Assembly (NCBI RefSeq): GCF_963662255.1
Contig: NC_085048.1
Span: forward strand, 103,760,499-103,824,498
Length of the DNA: 64,000 nucleotides
DNA from: Cinclus cinclus
Taxonomy: Eukaryota; Chordata; Aves; Passeriformes; Cinclidae
Reading direction: 5' to 3'
The position numbers and the translations under genes were made by a program. Shown here piece after piece: positions 11,871 to 24,642 of the stretch; within the stretch, counting starts at the first letter, position 1; each line of letters begins with the position of its first letter. Under the pieces are notes generated by a model. That model was not told the DNA's origin. It made no database searches and saw nothing but the letters and a program-made list of their open reading frames with translations.

Positions 11871-13848
11871 TTGTGGTGGAGACCAGACTCTGCTGGCTAC
11901 TCTCGCTGCTTCAAAGCAATGTCTAAATCAGAAATGAGTCTTTAAATAGATAATTTTCTTGCTTGCTTGTTAGTGCCCAACCACATATGTAGACTTATTG
12001 TGCAGGGCTTGGCCTCAGTGTTTTGAGTATTATTTTTACATCTGAGCCAACTAGCAGTTCCTGTGCCCAATTCCAAGGAAAAAGATGTTAAACTGTGAAT
12101 GTGCATTGGCATATGAGCTGAGATTAAGTAATTTGGGATCACTCCATAGAAATCACATATGGGCTTTTGAGACTGGGAATTGGTTCCTGTTCAAACAGTG
12201 ACCAAATGGGGAATGGGGAAAGCAAGATCAAGGTAGTTTAAAAAAAAAATAAACCCAAAAATTAAACCACTGAAGCTCATAAAGAGAAAAAAGGCACCAC
12301 AAAATGAAAAAGAAACACCAAAACCTTCATTGCCTTAATCTTGAAAAAATATGACAGTTGAGGGAGATATACTGGCTTGTTTGACCCAGGTGAGGTAACA
12401 CATGAGCACTTCCAGCTCTGACTGCAATCCCTGTCGCCATTCTGTTTCTTAAGGCTTCTGAGTATTTCCCTTCGCTCTTTGCCTGTCTTTCCTCTCCCCA
12501 TGTTTGTTGTTTCCTGACCATCTTTTTTCTCCTCCATGACCCTCTGCCCCCATTCTGTTATCTGGGTTAGCTGTTCATTAAATTCCCTGTAAAACTGGTG
12601 CTAGTTAAGGAAACCACTGTGAAGTCAGTCCAGGAGAAGAGAGCACTTTGTCGTGCCCTGACATCGTGGAAGAAAATCTCCCCAAGGGCTGTGGAGCCAG
12701 AGTGCAGCCATCAAGCAAAATGTCCTAGGTGGGCCTGTGGGATGCTCTAGGAGACTCTGCGTGTGTATGGAGTGGATTGGAGTGGAACAGGAGCAGCTGA
12801 AGGAGCTTTATAGTTCATTGCATAGGGACTCAAACTTCATCCAAAACCTCATGTTAATTAGGTGGGAGAAGGGAAGAGGATTGTTGCACTTGTCTGTTTA
12901 AGGCCAGAGCAGCAGCTGGGAGCTGGTGTGTGCTGGGCACCATGAAAGCCACAGGGTTATTTGCTTGTTCTATGCAAACCTTCAAGCAGCACTCTCAGGT
13001 GCTGGAAAATGCTAAAAGTTTTCCCTGGTGAGAGGATGTTGGATGAGGTGTCCTAAAGGAAGCAAAACTTCCTGTAGTTACTGATGCCCATCCCAGAGGC
13101 AGCACCACTGACCACGTAGGCTCTGATTGTCAGCGTGGAAGCAGAAATTACTTCTTTTTCATTGTATTTACTAGGCTCCAGATGAGGAGCACAGTTTATT
13201 TAATAAACTACAAGGAAATAGATTCATAAATGCTGAAAATATATATTTGTTCTGAGCAAAGGGTTCTTCCCAGGGTTTTCCTGAAACAGAGTAGTCTGAA
13301 GTCATGTACAGGAATGCAGGAGTAATTGGTTAAAATAGGGGGAAGGAAATACCACTTTAAATCACTCTGTGTCCTTGACTAATGTTAAAAGCTTTTACCT
13401 TTTCTCTCTCCAAACTTGATGAAACTTCTTACACTGCTACACATGCAGAAATGTACTTGTGAAGTAAAACATGGTAAGTGCTCTTCAGGAGTCATTGTTA
13501 AAATAGAAAGGAGGATCCCTCTTTTATTCTGAGTCCTTCCTTCAGATGTGCACAAGTCTTCAAATATTTTTACGGGGAATCAGTATGGTGGATAACTCTT
13601 TGTAGTTATGACTTACATGATGAAATAATTCCACTTATTCTCGTGTTTGAATGATGGGAATTATACTGTTTATCTCCACCCAGGGTAGCATTGAGGGTAT
13701 TGAAGCGCAGACCTACTCAAGATACCTGTGGGGTGTCTCCTTAGCTCTTCAGATCTTCCGCAGAATTTTCCACCTTTGCTGTGCTTCCTGGGCCCACTGA
13801 GGGCCACCACCCATTGACTAGCCACTGAATCCATGTACAGTTTGGCAC

Positions 13849-13879
13849 TTTTTTTTTTTTGGGGGGGGGGTTGGGGGGG
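13849..13879. repeat. T12 / G10 homopolymer junction with G7
   Basis: Twelve T are followed directly by ten G, then TT and seven G. Such paired homopolymers are prone to length error in sequencing as well as to real polymorphism. Confidence 0.85.
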
Positions 13880-14345
13880 ACTTCCTCAGAGCTCAAATGG
13901 TGCCTTGCAGAGCTGGGAGTTACCTCAGAACTTCCCCAACAGGCTCCTGACCCCTCTGGGACTGGGGACTGACCCCTTTTTAAAGGAGGTTTGTAGATGT
14001 TTATAGGAAAAGGGAAGGAGGGAGCTAAAGGTGTACCTGGTAAATTCACCTCTTCTGTCCCTTCCTTGCCTGACTAGGGATAAATAAGGAAATGCAAGAC
14101 TGTACTTGGAAATATCAGAGCAAAAGGGACAATCTTTCCTTGCCTTGGCTTGGCTTCCACAGTGTTTGCTGCCTGCCAGCACTGTGTGAGTTACAACACC
14201 CCAGGTCATCATTACTTGTGTGCAGCCAGGGAGGACAACAAACCCCTACAACCAGCCTGTCTGTCACTGAGCCAGGGGTGTGCCCATCCCTCTGATGTCC
14301 TACCTGGTGTTCCAAAAGGACTCAAGTGATGTCCTGGCCTTAAAC

Positions 14346-14400
14346 GTATACATATATATGTATTTATAGATATGCACATGTACAGATACATGTACATACA
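14346..14400. repeat. AT/CA-rich imperfect simple repeat
   Basis: Alternating purine-pyrimidine steps (TATACATATATATG, then GCACATGTACAGATACATG) form an imperfect AT/AC microsatellite. Confidence 0.75.
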
Positions 14401-16319
14401 CCCCACAGTGCTCTTTACCTGCCCAGCTCATCAGCTGCCTGCTTGGGAAAAGCAGGGCTCAGTTCTGGGCAAATTGAGGGTAAAGGAAAGGGAATCGAGA
14501 GGGATCTCTGGAGAGGACAGACAGTTTGATTGAGCTCAGTCTCTTTGGAAATGGAGGATTTCTGGGATCAGAAATCATTATTGCTTTAGGATCTGATTTA
14601 ATTCTGAATGTTTGAGTACTTAATGAAGAAGGGTAACACCACCACAAGAGCAAAGTAAGTTGCTGATGCAAAAAAAATCATATCTTTATCTGACACCCAG
14701 CATTGCGACCTGTGAGCACCAAGCACCTCTGCTTTTTTCCTCTTTGCTCCTTGGCTGTGAAAGAAGTTTATTTTTATTCCCGATTTAATGATAGGAAACT
14801 GAGAATTGGGAAGGCGATAATTTGGCCTTTTAAAGGCCTGTTTAAATACCCAGGCATAGAAAGAGGGCAGCATGACAAGAAAAGAAAGTCTTCTGAAAAC
14901 ATTCCTGCAAACATCAGGAGGGAGCCAAATGCTTTCTGCTATACTGGCCCTCCTGGGAAGGACGTTTTCTGCAAACCTGGCCTTAATTGGTGCTGAGCAC
15001 TGGAAAATTCTGGTCCTCTATCCAGCATTTATAGCATTATGGGTCAGCTTGGTATATCTGCTGCATTAGACCATCCAACCTCTGAGTCAATCTCTGCCCT
15101 GGCTGTACATGCCCAATTTATTTCCTTTTATTTTTGAAGAGGAATTTAAGGAAGGGAAAAAAACAAATAAAAAACAATAAAACATGGTTTTTTTCATCTT
15201 TCTCCTTTTTTTTTTTTTTATCCTTCTCATCTTTCAGCTTGGGATTTACAGTAGCGTGGCCTGTCCTACCCCTTCCAAAATGCATTGGAAAAGAGACATC
15301 TGTGGGTTCCCTCTGTTGATATATTTCCAAAAGACCTTGCAAAGTGACATTAATTGTTTTGACGGTGTGCACCTATTTGTTATTACACACCACTGCCAAC
15401 TCTCTTATCTTGTTTTGGTTTTTTTTTTCCCTTTCTTTGAGTAATAATCTTGCACTTCACCCAAATGTTTGTGTAGGATCAGCCCAGAGGGAGTCAGTGA
15501 GGAGCTGCCGCAGAGTCGGAGGGGCTCCAGAGTTGTTCCTGTGTAGGGAACATCTCTGTGTAGGGAGCACCTTTTGGACATACCAGGTGGAACCCACCCA
15601 TGCCCCTTTACGGGAATCTCTGCATTCTTCCCTCTGGGTTGGCTGCATAAGGGTTGAGCACATCCCCTCCATGTTCTCCTGGCAGGGGTGGGAGCTTCAG
15701 GCTCAGAGCTGCAGGCTTCTCTCTCCAGCAAAGCCAGGAAGATCTGCTGGACTTCCTGGGCAATATTATACCCCAAGCAGAAGCTTTATAAAAGCTACTT
15801 CAGAACACTGCCAAATTATTAGTATTCTTCCTCATAATACAGATGAGGTCTCATTTTATTGAAAGAAAGGGAGAAGAAGAGGGGTTTTTTTAAGCCCTCT
15901 TGGGAATGATATTACTGCAAATATCAAAACTGGGAAGATTTCTCCAGTGCCAAGGGTCAGAATCTTTGACCAGTTTGTTGTAATGTGAACATATAAAAAT
16001 TCACTCAGTGAATTCTCTACCTTGTATTTAATGTACATTCCAGGTAGTTCCACTTTGATTCTTTACATTACTGTCCCTGGCACTGATATTTGCCTTGAGT
16101 GTTTTAAATTTCTTTCGTGAATTCTGAAGAAGATAAAACTTCAGGAAAATTTCCATTGGCTTAATATGTATTGATGCGCTATTACCAGTAGAACAAATTT
16201 TTGTTATTCCAACTGACACTGAATAAACAAGTGCTTTATATTTCTTCTGGGAAGCTCTAACTTGAAATATTCTTCACTCTAATATCTCCACGTAAAAAAG
16301 GCATTTTCTTAGCAGTTCC

Positions 16320-16660
16320 TTGTGAATCATATCTACATACCTTAATGAGTAAGTGTTTAATATTTTAATTTCTATTAATACAGAATAGTAAATGCTGCTG
16401 GAAGTCAGCTGAAGTAAGAACTATGACAAGCAGCTAAGTTACATCTCTCCCTGGGCATCATTGTCATCGTCACCAAGTACTGGCAATATAAGGACCAGTC
16501 TGCTCATAATTTCAAAGGAACTGGGATTTTCAGTGATTGCTAAGGGCAGGGTTGTCATGCAGACCCTTTATTGTGACACTGATTCATGAGAAGAAAAGAA
16601 ATCAGCTTGATTCTCTCATCACCAGTGACATTTTCTTTGGACTGGCAGTTAATTTTATTT
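16320..16660. promoter_or_regulatory. candidate conserved non-coding element
   Basis: A repeat-free stretch with no open frame, containing TAATATTTTAATTTCTATTAAT-type AT words followed by a mixed-composition core around 16440-16560. The look is enhancer-like, but there is no decisive motif. Low confidence without alignment. Confidence 0.25.
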
Positions 16661-17559
16661 TATTTATTTATTTTTTTTGCTTATAAAAAGATCTCTTAGG
16701 TAAAGGTGGCAATATGGAATCCCTGTGGATATCTAGATATGTGTGTTACTCATCTTTTAGCATAAACCTGGGCTGTAAAGTGAGATCTCTAAATGCAACC
16801 TTGTTATGTCAACTTTTTCCCCCTTTTCCTATAAAAGGAGGCAAGTTTACGTGAGCTATGTGTTTAAATCCTGTCAAGGTTTGCATCCAGCTCTGAATTA
16901 GGAAGCGTCTCTGATGGCGAGTGATAATCCAGGTTTGGAAGAGCTCTGCTGGATGAAAGCTGGCTCTTCTGCAAGTTGGCATTGCTTGGTTTAGGCTGTG
17001 TTGGCCAGTGTTAACATGCCTTTATATTCCCTCAAAATGACAGCTAAGGGGAGTATTGTGTTGGTGTTTTGAGGCAGATCTTAAATGAAGGGCAGCTTTT
17101 GTCTGAGATCATTCCCAGCATCAGGCACAAGTGCTTCCAGGGCTGAGGTTCTGAAGGCTCCATGCATGCAGCTGGGAATACAGGAATATTGCTGGTGCAG
17201 AGAGGAACATGTCTGGCAAGGCTGCAATGTGCACCTCCATCATGTAAGATGAGGAAAACTTTCCATCAGGGTGCCTTTGAGTGCTTTACACTTTCTGTCC
17301 TCCACACCGAGGCAGCCTCTGGAGCCACTCCCTTGCTTCCAGCCAGGATTCCAGCTTCTTCCCAAAAATTCCATTGTGAGTAAGCAGGTGGTTGCTGTCT
17401 TCTTGAGTCCAGTGACATCTTACCTCAGGTGTGGCTTAAATCACAACAAAACAAAGGGGAAAAAAACTCCCAAATAACTTTGTGTGAGCTCTGTCCAGTG
17501 CTTGTGTCTCTGCTTCCGACTGTGCAATCCACATCCTGTGAATAAATTCATTTCTGCGT
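16661..17559. other. unique non-coding DNA
   Basis: A TTTATTTATTTATT-type patch at about 16655-16680 and otherwise nothing recognised. The small frames at 17162-17477 are not convincing as exons. Confidence 0.55.
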
Positions 17560-17900
17560 GTTTAATCTGACACCTTTTGCAAGCAATACACTCACTCAAA
17601 ACACCAGCAATGAATAAATACTACCAGCCTCTTGTAGATCTTTGATCGGGTAGCTAATTCACAAATGATTGACTACCCAAGTAGTGGGAGCATATGGAGG
17701 CTCTGTGAGCGACTGTCAACATGGGGAAAGTAGTCAGGGAAGCCAATTGTTAAGAACTGAAAACAATAGCGAACAAGAAAGTCCTTGAAGGAATGTGGCA
17801 CTGGGTCTGCTCAAAGCCTGAATTTATGAAAACGCGTGGCCAAAACAAAAGAAGATGGCAGCATCATTTCCTATATGTGCTCCTCGTTGTTGGTTATTAT
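17560..17900. promoter_or_regulatory. candidate conserved non-coding element
   Basis: No repeat and no open frame. It holds a TCF/LEF-type CTTTGAT at 17640-17646 and a PBX/MEIS-like TGATTGAC at 17666-17673 only 20 bases away. It also holds several scarce CpG-containing words (GAGCGACTG, AAACGCGTGG) kept in AT-rich context, which is often seen in constrained sequence. The regulatory role is inferred from motif look only. Confidence 0.3.
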
Positions 17901-19449
17901 TATTCCAATTTTTGACACTTGAATGAAATGTGGTATAATTGGGCTTCATAGCTGCTGCTTCAGGCGACATCAATTGCCTTTTTTAAAAATGATGATGGCG
18001 TTGAGGGAGACTCTTTTTTTCCTTTTATATTTTGAAGCTGCCGTACTCTCAGTGCCACTCATACAATACACGAAAGGGGCATTGTACTCCTGGGAGGGTC
18101 TGCAGGGCTGGGGACTGATCCCAGGAAAAAATATGAGATGGAGAAGCAAAGTAAACATACTGTGGGATGTTATGCTAAAGCTAATCCCAAGATATCCCTT
18201 GTTCTTTTTCCTCTCTGGATTTTCCTTCTAACAGCTCGAGCCTTCCACTTCCTTCCCTGTAGCCCATGGAGCGTGTAACATTACAGGTGTGTACACAAGG
18301 AAAACTCCATTCCCTGCCCTCCTTTGCTTTGACTCAGTAATCAATTCTGTCAAGTTTGAAGGACCTTAAGCTGTCATGAAAGGAAAATCATTCCTTAAAC
18401 TGTGTTTATTTCTGCTGCAAAACAACCCAATCTCTGCATCTTTTGTTTGTATTGATAGGTGTATACAGCAGGATTTGGTTGGCTTATTTTGACTTGAGGA
18501 GGAAATCAGATGGGAAGCATTATGTTTTCCTAAGTTGTATTCAGCAGGGGAAGGGGAGGTGTATTCATCATTCTGCTTTTGCACTGAGAAGCCGTTCTTT
18601 AGGAGACAGAACAAATCTTTAAAAAATAATGCTGGAAATAGTCTAAGGACTTAGAAGTCTGAATGACCCTATTGTGGCTGAATCCTTTGCCAGGGATGGA
18701 TCCTACCAGGATATTTTAAATAATCTTCTCCCTCATTTCTGCTCCCTCTCCAATGGAGGAGCCCCAGTGTAGAGCACGTTTCATCTGAATGTCCCCAAGG
18801 GAACTTCAGCCCCCCAAGGCTGCTGGGGTATTCTACCCTAGGAGCCTGGATGTGCCAGCATTAGGGTTTGGGTGGTGATGTACAGCTGAAAGCAGAGGAT
18901 TTTTGGCTTTGAAAGGTTTTGCACTGCCCGAATGAGAGATGGAACTGGAAGGGAAATAAGTTGAGCCACATCCATGTGGCTTTAAACCCAAAATATTTGG
19001 GTGTATTGAAGGCAGCTTCCCTTCAGACAGAGCCAACTGAAGGGTCTGGATCCAAACACCCCCAAATACAGGACCATCTGTACTCTGTTGTAGCTGCTTC
19101 CCAGAAAACCTGCCAAAGGATGTGCAGGATGTAGCCCTTCTGCCAGGTGCTGTCAGCAGCAGTGGATGCTGCTCAGGACGTTCTTCCTAAAATTAACACA
19201 CAGGGATTGTGCAGGCCCCCAGGTAAGAAAAGTGACTCCCAGACAGGAAACTTCCCTCTTTTCCTAGTTTTGTGCATAAGAAGGCCTGGGTTTGTGTGTT
19301 AAAAAAAAAAGAGCATAAAAGGGGGAAACAGGCGCAGTAACAGAAATGTCAGTTTGTAATGTATAGCTTGTAAACAAGATGTGTGTGAAATCCCCCTCAA
19401 TGCACACACGTGGGCGTGCACTGTGGTTTTCAGCCAGCCGTTCCTTTCA
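17901..19449. other. unique non-coding DNA
   Basis: Overlapping short frames on both strands and an A10 run near 19302. No repeat, RNA gene or exon that I can support. Confidence 0.55.
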
Positions 19450-19985
19450 AAGAATCATAGGAATCACTTGGGTTGGGAGGGACCTTGAAGATCATCTAGT
19501 TCCATCCTCTGCCATGGACAGGGACACTTTCCACTAGAAGAGGTTGCTCAAAGCTCCATCCAACCCAGCCTTGAACACTGCCAGGGATGGGGCAGCCACA
19601 GCTTCTCTGGGCTAGCTGTGCCAGGGCCTCCCCACCCTCACAGGAAGGAGTTCTTACCTAATAGCTAATCAAAACCTACTCTCTTTCAATTTAAAATCAT
19701 TCCCCCATCCTCTCACTCCGGGGCCTTGTATGTAGTCTTGCCCCATCTTTCCTGTAAGGTACAGAAAGGCTGTAATTATGTCACGCCAAAGCTTCTCTTT
19801 TCTAGAATCCCAATTCTCCCAGCCTTTCCTCACAGCAGAGAGACTTCATCCCTCTGATCATCTTGGTGGTCTTCTCTGGACTTGCTCCCACAGGTCCATG
19901 TTTTGAGAGCTGAATGTAACACTCAAGATGGGGGTCTCACCAGAGACACACTTTACCTCACTTCTCCTACCCCCTGGCAGGAGTG
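19450..19985 (-). mobile_element. CR1 LINE, 5'-truncated 3' end
   Basis: The plus strand begins 'agaatcatag' then 'ggttgggagg', 'gaccttgaag', 'atcatctagttccatcc', then 'gacactttccactaga', 'ttgctcaaagctccatc', 'gccttgaacactgccaggg', and further on 'catccctctgatcatcttgg' and 'cttctctggacttgctccc'. This is the reverse of the 3' portion of an avian CR1 element in correct order over about 500 bases, so the element is on the minus strand with its 3' end at 19450. The reverse-transcriptase domain proper is missing because of 5' truncation, the usual fate of CR1 copies. The match fades after about 19955, so the 5' break is approximate. Divergence is moderate, which suggests a younger copy than the one at 724-876. 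It is not mobile. Confidence 0.95.
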
Positions 19986-22129
19986 TCCAGTGCCTGTTGT
20001 CCCTTTAACTTTTCTTTTTTGCTCTCCTATTGCGGGGATCCTGGCAGGGAGCTGGGTACTGCCTGTGCCAAGCTGGAACAGAGTCAGGGGTGCTTATATT
20101 GGCAGGCGACTCTTGGAGCTTCATTGCCTGGAGACACAAATTTCAGAACAGTTTTTAGGTGTGGGCATTAAACTACTAATGATTTAGGATCTTAAGCAGT
20201 TTTAAAATATTATTTTTAACAAAATCTTTGCCATTAACCTTTAACTGTTTCCAGTTCACAGAATGCTTTACAAGAAAGGGCAGAAAATCAATAACTCTAA
20301 AAAGCAAAGCAGCAGCCCCAGTGCATCAGCTTGTGCAGATCATACTGGTGTGCCAGCACCAGCCACTGCCCAGGGCGAGCAGGGGGTGACACAAGAGCTG
20401 TCCCCCTGCCTGCCTCACTTCTGCATTGCAACCTCATAAGGAATCCTGTAAGGCTGGGTTCATCACCAAGCTGTTATCAGAGGAACCTGGGGCAAGTTAT
20501 ATTTGTCCACACAGGAATCTCCAAATCCATTGGTTTCTGAGAGCTCATTAGTGTGGGTGTGATGGACAAGATTTTCACCTGGGTTTTTTGTTGTGCTGGT
20601 CCTGGAAATTCTTAATATTTTTGTGATTCTGTTACAAGTACTGTAAAACAGGAAAATGCATCTCTATGCAAACAAACAGAAACCACACATGCCATGTTCA
20701 GGGAGCTTTCCTGCTTTCCTTTGTTCAGCTTCTCCATGCTTCTGTCTTAGATGTTGGAAGGTTGGACACAAGGTCACTCACAAGCCATTTCATGTGGATA
20801 CAGCAAGTCAGTTCAGGTCTTCTCCCCCTCCCCTTAATTCATCTGAAATCTCTGTGGTAATGGGGCTGAAAACACAGTCCTGTGGTACAAAATAAAAATG
20901 TTAGTATTCCACAGGAAAGGTTGTCTCAGATAAGTGTCTGTGCAGCTCAAAATGGGATCTTTGGATGTCACATATTACTTAAGCAGTAGATTACTAAAAG
21001 TTTGAACCCTTTTGAGCAGAAGCTGGGAAGGGGTTAGAAACACTTCTGTCATCAATAATTACCAGAACTTTTGTCCAGCCTTTGCTGCTCTTCGAGGCCT
21101 GGGACATGCTCCTTCTGGAGCACAGGGAAGGGCAGCTCCAGGAGGATATTATTCACAGGTGTCACAAACCCCAAGCATGTGTCACTTGTCAATAGCAATT
21201 ATTGTGGTGACAAGGCTCTGCCCAAATGTTTCCATGGATATGGGCTGTGATCTCCGTCAGTTGTTCTGCCCAGTTTCTGGAACTGCCTCCTCTGTGTCTT
21301 AAACAATTACTGAAATCTATATGCTCACTTTCCTTGTGCGTAAAAATGGGCTGACTCCCTTCGCCAGTGTGTTTGGAGAACAAATTAATAATGTCAGGCA
21401 CTCAAGAGGAAAAGTTGTTCAATGTACATTTGCTCTGTAAAACTGCTCAATATTGTTATTATTTATTATTCTATGGACTCATCACTCTCAGCTCCCTTCT
21501 GCCAGAAGCTGCTTTGAAAGATGGATAAGTTGCACAAAAATTATTTTCCCTCAGTTTTCTTTGTGAGAAGGTTTAAAATGTGGCATGGGGAGGGGTGGTT
21601 TTGTGAGGGAGAGCAAAGGAAGACAAGCTGCTGTGATTAAATGAGTTTGAAAAGGTGCAACCAAGGAAAAACAACTTTGACCTAAAATTCAGACTGCTGT
21701 ATTACCAATTTTTTTACTTAGGTAACAGACACAATTACATGAGTACAAACAATCCTTTTACTACCTGCAGATATGTTTATACCACTTCAGTGTTCTCTCC
21801 GTGCTGTCTCTCCCTTCCTCCCTGGTGCAGCAGAATTTGAAGGCAGGGAGAGATGTGAATAGCCCTAATTGCTGTTTGTAAATTCTGTGTTTGAAGTAGC
21901 TCGGAGATACCAACACTGCTCCTGTCTCCCCACTTCCAGAGACTTTCCATCTGGTGCAGCTCGTGCTGTAAGCTCCCTTAGGTTTATGTGAAACCTCCTG
22001 TGAAAGCAGAGTCATTGATTTTTGTAGGTTTAGTGCCAGAGCAATTTTAGGTGGCACAAGGCTGATTTCCTTGACTTTCGCTTTCCTGCTCTTGATACTT
22101 TTGTGTCAAACTCAACACCTTTCCCAACA

Positions 22130-22270
22130 CTATCCTTCTCATTATAACAAAGTACTCAGCACCTCCTCCTCCTCACTAGCGCTGTCAGCAGGAGCCGAGG
22201 AAGGGTGCTACAGGCGACTGTGTTTGTTTTGACAGTGCCAACTTTCAAAAGAATCTGCTGAGTTAGTGGG
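22130..22270. promoter_or_regulatory. candidate regulatory block (weak)
   Basis: A short CCTCCTCCTCCTCAC tract is followed by CpG-containing words (TAGCGCTGTCAG, GAGCCGAGG, CAGGCGACTG) in otherwise AT-rich surroundings. The composition shift is the only evidence. Confidence 0.15.
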
Positions 22271-24613
22271 AGGTCTCTGTGCGTATGTGTCTAAACAGAA
22301 TTGTTTAATTTGGGGATATTTCATGCTGTGCATCTCTTGGACAATGGGATTGGGGAAGGTGCAGCGTGGACTTCAGGTCCTGCTGCAGAGCTGTTGTGGT
22401 GAGGAATTTGATGCGCTGCAGTTCTCTCCTGTCTGGGGGACAGCTCATGACGTGGAGGGACTTTTCCAGGTCTTCCCATTAGTCGGTGATAATGGAATAA
22501 GTAGTGGAGAGATTCTTTTCCTGTGTTACTGTAAAAACTTCCATTTCTGATGTGACATAGGTGACAAACGTCCCTGTAATGTGCCTGGCCAAAGCAGTGG
22601 GATCGGGATCAGACCCCGGAGCAGGGAGCCAGCCCCAACCAAGCACACCCAAAATGCTTCTGCCTGAGCTGAAGGATGTCGGTACAGACAGATTCTCACA
22701 TTTTGTCTTTCAAGTGTCAGTGACAGAAGGTGCCATAATTTATGACGTGGCACTGGAATCCCTGATTAATTGTCTTGCACTGCTGATGTGCAGAAGATGA
22801 CGTGCAAAGTGTTTTTCCCAAGCATTTTATGGAACGCATCAGGCAGGGATCGGCTCTGAGGCTGGAGTTCCGAGGCTGGGGCTGCCTGCTCACGAAACGT
22901 CTTTTAAATCATCGCTTTAGTCCTCTCTCATCCCACTTAGGGGGCTTATCCCTCTCCTCTGGCTGCACAGGGAGATCAGAGTCCAAGCCCTACTCCTTGG
23001 AATGGTGTCAGTTTTGTGCACAGAGCAAAAACCTCCAGCAAAATCTCTGTGGCATGGAGACCATTTACATCAAGTGAGCGAGGCTATTTAGGCAGGTGCC
23101 AAACTGAAAGCTCCTTATTTCTGAGCTCCTTCAGGACTCAGACCTTGCAGGATACCAAATGTAAGTGGATAAATGGCTTTTGCATGTGTAAGTCCAGTGG
23201 CCCCTTCACACAGGTGATAGAAGTAGTTGGAAGAAAAAATGGAGACTCTGCCCAAATCTTTTGAAATAAAATCCTACATTTTAACCACTGGATTTCCTGT
23301 ATTTCTCTGCAAACTATTGTTTCTTTTTATTTTTGCAGCATGCCTGCTCAATTCATGAGACATCTTTGTTTCATTTCCAAAATGTGGGATAGGCAGGGAA
23401 CTCAGTTTTGGAGCTATAAGCCTTTTTCCTTCCCCACCTAAAAAAAATTCCACCTGCTCTCTCTTTATATATTACCACCCTGCCTACAGCTGAGATAGGG
23501 ATGTAGGGAGACAGAGTGTATAAGCATTGCTCATGCTTATATTCCAAATGAACATGACATTATCTTTGAACTTAAAACAACTTCTTTGAATAACTCAGTT
23601 TTTTACACACCACAGCAGCGAGCCGCAGCTTATAACAAAAATACATCTGCAAAGGGAACTGGAGCTGAGCCTGCGGGGACTGGAGCCACCTGTTTATCAG
23701 TTTGTGCATCCAGGGATGAACCCAGCATTGGTCCTGCCCCAAAATAAAACACTGACATTTGCTGCTCTGGGAACTGTGGGCAGCTCCACGTGCAAAGGGA
23801 TAAAGGAGGGCAGGACTTCCAAAGGGAAGGCAGCTCCAAACTTGGTGGTGCAAAGGGGTGTGAGGTGAGGGGTTCCCTGTGCCTTCCTCTGGAAGTTCTG
23901 TGCTGATTGAGCCTGTCTGGGTTCTGAGCTGGGACTGTTCTCCCTGCTGCCGTGCCCACTGCTGAGCATCTGACAGTCTGTGGTGTGATGATCTGTAAGA
24001 GCTCCTTGGAGACAGCCATCCACGTGGAGCCACAGGATATCCATCTTTTGCTCTCCTTTTGTGCACTGAAAGGATATTATTTTGAAAGTCACTCTCTACA
24101 ACAGCCATTGCAGAGGGTGACTCTCAGCTCCTCTGCAAATAGATCAGAGCTTTGCACCTGATTTAATATAAAACAAGGTTATGTCTTTAACTAAATTATT
24201 TAATGTCATTTTTTAAGGGAAAAATCTGTTTTATATGTTCAGTAACAAGGAGGGGAAAATTCTGAGGTTTTGTTTTTTTCAGTCTAATTTGCTCACTTTT
24301 CTTGTATTGCTCTTTCCCCTGCTCTGTGTTTATACTTCTCAGGAAAAGCTATGGCATTTATTTGTCTCTATAAGGGTTTGGGTATGGGATGTAGTCTTAT
24401 TTATAAAATACTCTGTGCACTGCCAGCTGTAAGAATGAAGTGTAAGCCCCAAACATCTCTGTATTATTAATTTCGGCATTAGCAAGGCATCTAATTTTAC
24501 AACTGAAGATGGCTTCTTCTTTTTAATATTAGTACTTCTCGTTTCACAAGGCGAGCTGTGTTCCTGTTTCCTGAGGAAAATGGCCTGGAATTCACAAATC
24601 AGAGCTGAAAGGC

Positions 24614-24642
24614 AAAAAAAAAAAAAAAAATTAAAAAAAAAA
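24614..24642. repeat. A-rich simple repeat
   Basis: Seventeen A, TT, then ten A. No retroposon body is recognised on either side. Confidence 0.85.

Larger units (their letters stand above)
11871..16319. other. unique non-coding DNA with small simple repeats
   Basis: Contains a T12-G10 junction at 13849-13870, an AT/CA-rich patch at 14346-14400 and a T14 run at 15206-15219. The largest open frame (15344-15862, 172 codons, plus strand) begins in low-complexity TTTTC-rich DNA. It has an antisense frame of 123 codons over the same DNA and shows no domain, so I do not call it a gene. Confidence 0.55.

Noticed and set aside
15473..15800. Possible solo LTR (TGTGTAGG start, TATAAAAG near 15788, local GTGTAGGGA repeat)
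   Set aside because: No matching CA end, target-site duplication or second copy could be found by eye.
15344..15862. 172-codon plus-strand open frame with a hydrophobic start resembling a signal peptide
   Set aside because: The hydrophobic start is TTTTC low-complexity DNA, no domain follows, and an antisense frame of 123 codons covers the same DNA.
23572..24108. 178-codon minus-strand open frame
   Set aside because: About the longest frame expected by chance in this much DNA. Several other long frames overlap it, and no domain is visible.
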